From Cycas panzhihuaensis (lineage: Eukaryota > Cycadophyta): a stretch of 64,000 nucleotides of DNA. Position numbers and translations under genes: made by a program. Below the pieces are notes generated by a model that worked only from the letters and a program-made list of their open reading frames with translations, was not told where the DNA came from and made no database searches. Where the stretch lies: the NCBI GenBank assembly GCA_023213395.1, contig CM041465.1, positions 235,979,741 to 236,043,740 of the forward strand, read 5' to 3'. Positions 58,131 to 64,000 of the stretch are shown one piece after another (the first letter of the stretch is position 1; each line of letters begins with the position of its first letter).

Positions 58131-59339
58131 TAGGAGGAGAGATGGAACTTGAAAAAGGAGTATATAGGGAGTGTGTAACTTTAAAGAAAGATGGAGAGGC
58201 AAATCTTAACTACTCACGACAACTCAAATGGGGGTCCATAAGAGGATAGAAGAGCCCTACTAGTAGGTTATTAGGCTAGAGCAGGGCTTGCCTTATGGAA
58301 GGAGGAGAGTCATCGAGGAATTAAGCCAACTTGAAGGCCGTAGCATTGGTACAGGACCAACAAGGATGCTAAATCAAGAGGGGCTCTCGTTATGACTCCC
58401 AACGAGCTAAAATGATCGCAAAAACAGATTCGGTGCATCAAAATGAGCCTATGGAGTATAAACACTAGTACTATTTTGGGCATCCCAAAAAAGGGAAAAA
58501 AAGTGGTGGGGGGGCTCACATGGGAGCAAAAATGGCATCATAAATGTGTAAAATTTCTAGGAGAAGGAACATTTAGGAGAGGAACTAGGCTTAGGCCCTG
58601 AAGGAAGCAAAGATTAGCTAGGGGAGATGATCTTGGTGGCTTTTTTATGATAGAGAAAGGGTACAATGCCCCAGGGGGAACTAGAAATAAAAGGAGCGCA
58701 AGGGGTGAAAATTAATTCATTTTCACATGACCTCATGTGACTAGGAGCTCTACCCCCCACTACCCAACTATACCACCTTATCATAAGCTTAATAGAGGAG
58801 ATCTAGCCATCAGAGCATTACATGGAAAGAGACACTGAGTCTAGGAGCAAGAGATGGTGATAGCTAGGCTAGATCTGGTATGCCAATCTAGACCTTAGCC
58901 TTTTAAATTTAATTTTTATCATAAATGCTTTTAAAGGTATTTTTAGGATTTTAGTAAATAAATTGGGCCTTTTAAGACCCATTTGAGGACTTAGGAGGGG
59001 CTGGACCAGGGCATTAGGAAACCTTGGTACTAGTGGACTACTTATAGTATACAAAAAAAAAATTATTTATTTATTTATTAATTTTGGATTTTTGGCAGGG
59101 AAGGCTATGGGACCATAAATTTATTCACAGTGCCACAATCTTCCTTATGGGATAAAGGAGGCCTGTGTGACCCACTAAGATATTGACATTATCATAAATA
59201 TATTAGTGGTGTTAGGGCTGATGGGTAGGAAAAAGAAAATGTTGAGACTAATGTTTGATTTTTGGGTAGTTTTCTCTCATTTTGGATGATTTGAGAGGGA
59301 CCCTAACTTGCAAAGAGGAGAATAGGTAATAGGTGATAT
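58131..59339. other. Leader-like segment of aRNH unit 3 and junction
   Basis: GCTCACATGGGAGCAAAAAT near 58516 and GGAGTATAAACACTAGTA near 58455 match the leader blocks of units 1 and 2 in the same order. From about 58900 to 59339 I see nothing I can name apart from A-rich and TTTA repeats near 59054-59085. Confidence 0.4.
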
Positions 59340-61150
59340 GTATTGTTTCTTTTGCAGCCCATTATCACTATTGATAATTGTGAGAACATAGGCAAGGTCA
59401 TTATTAGTTTTATCGACTTGTTGGAGAGGTAGGAGTGGACCATTCTATGATGGTGTAGGCTAAAAAAGATCATCTACATGCCCCAGTATGCCTCAAGTCA
59501 CGCTTTGCTGGTAGATATTATTTCACATTAGGATTGCAGGTGCCATGTATTCCACCTCCCTTAGGTGGGGGATGTCATTGTGACTCCTGTAGATGTGAGG
59601 AGGATATTAGGTATACTGAATAAGGGTACACCAATAGTACTAGGGACCCTTCTTAGTATGGATGCTACCCATCAAGAGGCAGCTAGATTTTTATAGGTCA
59701 AGCTCATTGGGATCGGAGGGGTATACCCTTGAGGATGATTGTCATGTCTAGGATTTCTCATGTAAGGAAGGTGATAGTCTTTTCCATTCTATTCTAGATC
59801 TCCTGGAAATAAAACTATAGGGATATCCCTAAAGGATAGATAGTAACAACATAGAGATGCAAGCAAGGAGAGAAAGTTGACTGGGCCACTTTGATAGTGG
59901 CCAATCCTTACCATCCATCTTAATCATATTCAGAGAGTCAAATGAGGAGGATTATCATTCTATACCATCCTATAGTGCTAGTTCTTCAACTACTTCCACC
60001 TAGTGGCTCTAGTGGTGGGTCCCTAACCTATATCAACTTGTGCCCCAATGGTACACGGTTGGCAAACTTGATTCAGGAGCATAGGGGAGCCATCACATGT
60101 GAGGCAGTCAATGGCAATAACATCCCTAGACCTCCTCACAATGGGTGGCTAAATCAATTATCCATACTATGTTGTCCACTAGGGGAGTGACGAGGAGGGA
60201 GGAGAGGTAGCTAATGCTCTTGGAGAGGAGTCAGGAGGAAAGCAGGAGGGTGAGGGAGCTACTAGTAATGACCCAAATGCAATGGAAATGATAGTCATAG
60301 CAGTAGAAGTAGCTCTAGCTATAGGCAGAGGAGAGGTCCTCAGAGTAGAGAAGGCAGAGGGAGGTGATGTGCCAGGTGCTCTAGGAAGGGAGGAGAAGCT
60401 AGGCAAGGAGGAGATACTAGTTGCAACTATAGATGTAGCAGGTGAGGAGGTGCTAGACATCCTAGGAGGTGAGACTTCCTGATTCTCTTCTAACTTTAGC
60501 TTTTGATTTGGTTGTTCAATACTTATATAGTTCATTTGAAATGCTTTAGTTTTGATGGATTGTTAGATATACTCCTACTAATATCTTGATATGTGGATGG
60601 TAGGTGGAGATGACATGGGAGAGTTGATCAGATAGGTAGTTACTGAGCTCTTCCCTTGGGTATACAAGGAGGGACATCCTCTTATCATAGCTTGTGAGGA
60701 TCCAACATTAGTAGCGAGGCATAGGGCAACTTTTGCTCTACTTGTATGGGTACGAGATACGTGGGTTGTATAAGCCTATCAACTATGAGGCAAGAGGGAC
60801 TAGCTCCAAGGTAAGAGGGAGTAACTACGAGCTAGGGCACTGGTACTAGAGGCCCAGGGGGGGAGCTAGGGATGTCAATGGTAATATGAAGGTTGTTATA
60901 TTAACAAGAGGTTCTGTAGGATGCAAAGGGAGCAGAACTGACTACTAGATGAGAGGGAATAATTAGTGGGTGATAAGGATTGGCCCTAGGAGAGGTTTAA
61001 TCACCTAGCCAATTAGATGGCTACCCGATCCTCATGTAATAAGACCTACACAATGATATCATTATAGAGGAGGCCTAGAGATGAGGAGAGCAAGGCTAGG
61101 ACCTCATAGTAGAGAAGGAGGAGGAGCCTGGGAGGTATGTGGTCTCCAGG
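59340..61150 (+). pseudogene. PMD-like protein gene remnant, copy 3
   Basis: The plus-strand text reads PIITIDNCENIGKVIISFID, LKKIIYMPQYASSHALLVDI, ISH, a stop, DCRCHVFHLP, a stop, VGDVIVTPVDVRRILGILNK, GTPIVLGTLLSMDATHQEAA. The Phe-His-Leu-Pro word followed by an acidic residue and an Ile-Leu-Gly word is the pattern of the plant mobile domain. A Gly/Glu-rich open frame (60282-60482), then VTELFPWVYKEGHPLIIACE and a charged helical tail follow, matching copy 2 in order. It lies antisense to the Tat-like sequences on both sides. Stops are many; function is unknown. Confidence 0.5.
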
Positions 61151-62034
61151 CAAGGGAGCAGGGGGTATAGGAGAGGATACCCCATGAGGGTATGGTAGTC
61201 CCACCCACCTATTATATCATAGACTTTGATAGAGGAAAGCTTTAGACCTCCAGGGGATCCCTTATCACACACGGATGCATGATTGTACATGTCCCCTATA
61301 AGGATCCTAGCTTCCTCAGGCATACGGTTCCAACACTTGTATCATTATTCATTTTATGTATATATATATATATATATAGGGGGGGGGGGCACATTAGTAT
61401 CCTATTTTGACATATGGATTATTTTATTGATTATGGATATAAAAATCATAGTATAGGTTGATTTATATTTGTTGTATTATATATAGAGGTGCTTGTAGAT
61501 GGGATGATTTCTTTGATGCATCATGCACTCACACCAAGCATACGCATTCACCTTATATGGTAGGTGACCTCATATGAGACTAGGGTGAGGGGATCGTGCA
61601 TGTCCCTAAAATGAGACATGGGGACCCTAATAAGAAAGTAATAAAATGGGTATAGATACCCCAAGGAATAATAAAAGAGAGAGATATGGATTATCCCCAA
61701 GGGCTTTCCCAAGTAGCAACTTGTGCTTGGAAGCAAGAGTAAGTTGCATCCTTAGATGGAACCCTAATCACAGGTGTGGCAGCAAAAGATAATGAGTGGA
61801 TAGGTGCTGATATATAATAAAAGATAGGGTGCTTTATGACTGAAGGGAGGGGATAAGTAGCTCCTTTGAAAAGGGGAGTAACTTCTTCATCAATACACAA
61901 AGAAGCCCAAGATCTAAAACACACATCGTGCCTCTAGTGTGAAAGCATAGAAAAGCATATAGGGAGGTAGTATAGGCTTATTTTAGAGAGAAAGTAGGGC
62001 ATCCATTCTACTCGAGTGTAGAAGGGATCACACA
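61151..62034 (-). repeat. 3' flank / LTR-like sequence of Tat-like element
   Basis: A (TA)n tract (61358-61378) followed by a G run (61379-61389) lies near the PMD-like tail. AGTATAGGCTTATTTTAGAG at about 61970-61989 matches the AAATAAGCCTAAACTAC words found after the other Tat integrases, on the minus strand. No gene is seen. Confidence 0.4.
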
Positions 62035-62039
62035 TAAAA

Positions 62040-62860
62040 TTTCTTAAGGAAATTTCTGTTTATGGATTTGTCAAATTCAAGTCCCTCCAGTGTTGTTATC
62101 CTGTATGCACCATTGTCGAGGCTGTCGAGAATGACAAAGGGGCCCACCCATTTGGGGCCAAACTTGGATAGATGATCATGGTGATATTCAAGCTTGAGGA
62201 CTTGGTCCCTAGGGTTTAGAAGATGAGGACATGAACTTTTGTCATATGTCCTTTACGCACCAACCTTAGAGGCAAGATTTTCTTGGTATGCTGCCAAGTG
62301 TTTCTCATCTAAGGCTTTAAGATCTAGGAGGCGAGCCTAAAAGCATAACTCCTTATTGACAAGACCCCGAAGTGAGATCCATAAGGAGGAGATCTCAACT
62401 TCTAGGGGGAGGATTATTCAGTCCCATATATAAGGGAGAATTAGGCCATCCCCATTGTGATGCAGATAGAATTTCAATAATCCCATAAGATAGAGGGCAA
62501 CTGAAGGTGCTAATCCCTTTAAGATTAAGCTACTGTCTTCTTTAAAATATTAACAAGAGTTTTATTAAATAATTCAATTTGTCCATTGGCTTAGGGGTAG
62601 TAAGGAGATGAGGTCTTGTGAGATATCTTGAACCTTTCACAAAATTCGTCCACCTCTTTGTTGTAGAAAGGAGTGCCATTATCAGTGATTAGGACATTTG
62701 GGACCCTGAATCAGTAGATAATATGCTAGTAAAAAAAAGTGGTAATTATCTTGCTAGTAGTAAATGATAATAGGATTGATTTAGTCCATTTGGTAAAGTA
62801 TTTTATCATGGTAAGAATACATTTATGCTATGACAACAAAGGTGGAGTGATAGCTCTGAT
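62040..62860 (-). pseudogene. Tat-like integrase core and C-terminus
   Basis: The C-terminus reads LLDLKALDEKHLAAYQENLA, VLKLEYHHDHLSKFGPKWVG and PFVILDSLDNGAYRI, then SINRNFLKKFYV and a stop near 62030. The core at 62620-62860 has LITDNGTPFYNKEVDEF, which holds the second catalytic Asp. A frame change separates the two parts. It is the best copy of the C-terminus in the window. Confidence 0.75.
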
Positions 62861-63230
62861 GAGATCCAATCCCCAATGGGAGAAGGCCATGGAGAAATAA
62901 TGGGGTGAAGGGCCTCAGAAAGCAAATGGGCCATGTTGGCATGCACTTAGCACTTGCAACAATGCTTCGCATAGGTGTGGGCATCCTTGAAATGGGATGG
63001 CTAGTAATAGGCCATATGGAGGATCCTTTGGGCCATGGATTGGCCCCCAAAATGGCGTCCACAAGTGCTGCCATGGCACTCATGAAGGATTTGGTTTACT
63101 TCATTAATGTTAATGCAATAGAGGAGAATCATGTTAAAGGATCTCTTATACAATACCTCATCTATAAGGAAGTATTGCTTGGAAATGGCCCTAATGCGTG
63201 ACTTTACTTTATTGCTAGCATTAGGAGGGT
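62861..63230 (-). pseudogene. Tat-like integrase zinc-binding region
   Basis: RAISKQYFLIDEVLYKRSFN and MILLYCININEVNQILHECH, then GSTCGRHFGG and AKHCCKC, give the His and Cys pairs of the H2C2 finger. The arrangement is as at 9121-9600, but here the Cys pair is in register with the His pair. Confidence 0.8.
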
Positions 63231-64000
63231 ATCACCATTGGGTAAGATATTGCATAATATCCCCATACCATTCACTTTCAACTAGTGGATGGGGCGATGA
63301 ATCTTAGAGGGCCAGGATGGGCTTATCAGGTAAGGAATCATTAATTAGAAGATTGGAAGGGCTTGGGATGGGGTTTTCAACTAGTTTCTTAACAACAACA
63401 GTTCCTTTCTTTTATTTTCTATTAACGATGTTAAGGTTATATTCTTGAAGGAAGATGGCCCATTTGCTTGTCCTTCTAGTCAAGTTAGACTAGGTTAGAA
63501 GGTACCTCAACAGATTGGATTAGATGATCATGTGGGTGGCATTTCTAAGAAGGTAATGTCTAAACTTCTTAGTCACATGGACCAAGGCTAAACATTCTTT
63601 TTCAATAGGAGGGTAGTTTAGCTCTACTACCACCAATATGTGGTTGATAAAATGTATAGCTTGCTTAGTTCCAGAGTCATCTTCTTAGGCTAACATGGCT
63701 CCTAAGGACTCATCAGTAGCTGAGGTATATAGAATGAATGGGCAATCAAAGATAGGGGACACTAGGATAGGGGCAAAGACCAGGGCTCATTCGAGCTCTT
63801 AAAATGCTTCTTGGGCTTGGGCAGTCCATAGCAATAGGCCACCCTTCTTTAAAAGGTTAGTTAGAGGTTTGTCAATTATGGAAAAGTCTACTAAGAAATG
63901 CCTCAAGAAGCCCAACCTACCTAAAAATAATTTGATTTGACATTGTGTTTTTGGAAAGAACATGTCAATAATAGCTTTGACTTTGTCTGGGACAATCTAG
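63231..64000 (-). pseudogene. Tat-like RNase H and end of RT
   Basis: Reverse-strand text equivalent to 9600-10150 is seen: the RNase H middle (AIHFINHILVVVELNYPP-like, near 63600-63660) and the RT thumb end near 63860-63960 (LFLGRLGFLRHFLVDFSI-like). Stops are present. It continues past the window end. Confidence 0.65.

Larger units (their letters stand above)
62035..64000 (-). mobile_element. Tat-like gypsy element, 3' half, runs off the window
   Basis: On the minus strand the RT-RNase H junction (about 63720-64000), RNase H, integrase zinc finger, core and C-terminus follow in order to about 62035. Text matches 8811-10150 closely (for example the plus-strand stretch near 62680-62710 against 8890-8930). 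Unlike that copy, this one keeps the integrase C-terminus and 3' flank. Gag, protease and most of RT would lie beyond 64000. Confidence 0.85.

Noticed and set aside
1-64000. CRISPR array, bacterial operon, organelle insertion, or rRNA genes
   Set aside because: No evenly spaced short repeats with unique spacers, no operon-like close-packed frames, and no recognisable plastid, mitochondrial or rRNA text were seen on either strand.

Overview
This window is intergenic DNA from a large, transposon-rich plant genome, most likely a seed plant. I find no host gene, rRNA or tRNA gene, and no CRISPR array. Almost everything I can recognise is LTR retrotransposon: Ty3/gypsy (one chromovirus-like copy and several copies of a Tat-like family), Ty1/copia (one young copy and one old deletion derivative), and two small non-autonomous elements. 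Reading frames are broken mainly where C-to-T change turns Gln, Arg or Trp codons into stops, as expected of silenced, methylated DNA.

Layout. 1-4489 (+): a Tat-family unit with leader, an archaeal-type RNase H (aRNH) remnant and an LTR-like tail. 4490-8805 (+): a 5'-truncated chromovirus-like element with protease end, RT, RNase H, integrase, chromodomain-like tail, polypurine tract and 3' LTR. 8811-18480 (-): a Tat-like gypsy element with gag, protease, RT, RNase H, part of the integrase and its 5' LTR. 18720-20470 (-): the first of three copies of a gene resembling the plant mobile domain (PMD). 20480-37300 (+): an old Tat-like element with two insertions: a 2.1-kb gag-only LTR element (22529-24628, perfect 5-bp target duplication) and a minus-strand copia derivative (27201-31582). 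37408-39560 (+): PMD-like copy 2, interrupted by a 461-bp element with terminal inverted repeats. 39560-41000 (-): the 3' end of another Tat-like element. 41516-49094 (+): a copia element with LTRs about 98% identical. 49095-58900 (-): a tandem-like array of Tat-family LTR, leader and aRNH segments. 59340-61150 (+): PMD-like copy 3. 62035-64000 (-): the 3' half of another Tat-like pol, running off the end.

The most unusual feature is that the aRNH copies do not lie inside the gypsy pol genes seen here. Three times (about 0.9, 52.4 and 57.9 kb) an aRNH is the only recognisable coding segment between a leader shared with the Tat-like family and that family's LTR-like sequence. The PMD-like gene also occurs three times among Tat-family segments, twice antisense to the neighbouring gypsy copy. 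Together these suggest a family with extra genes, or non-autonomous partners carrying them. The architecture is inferred by eye; motif identities are seen directly.
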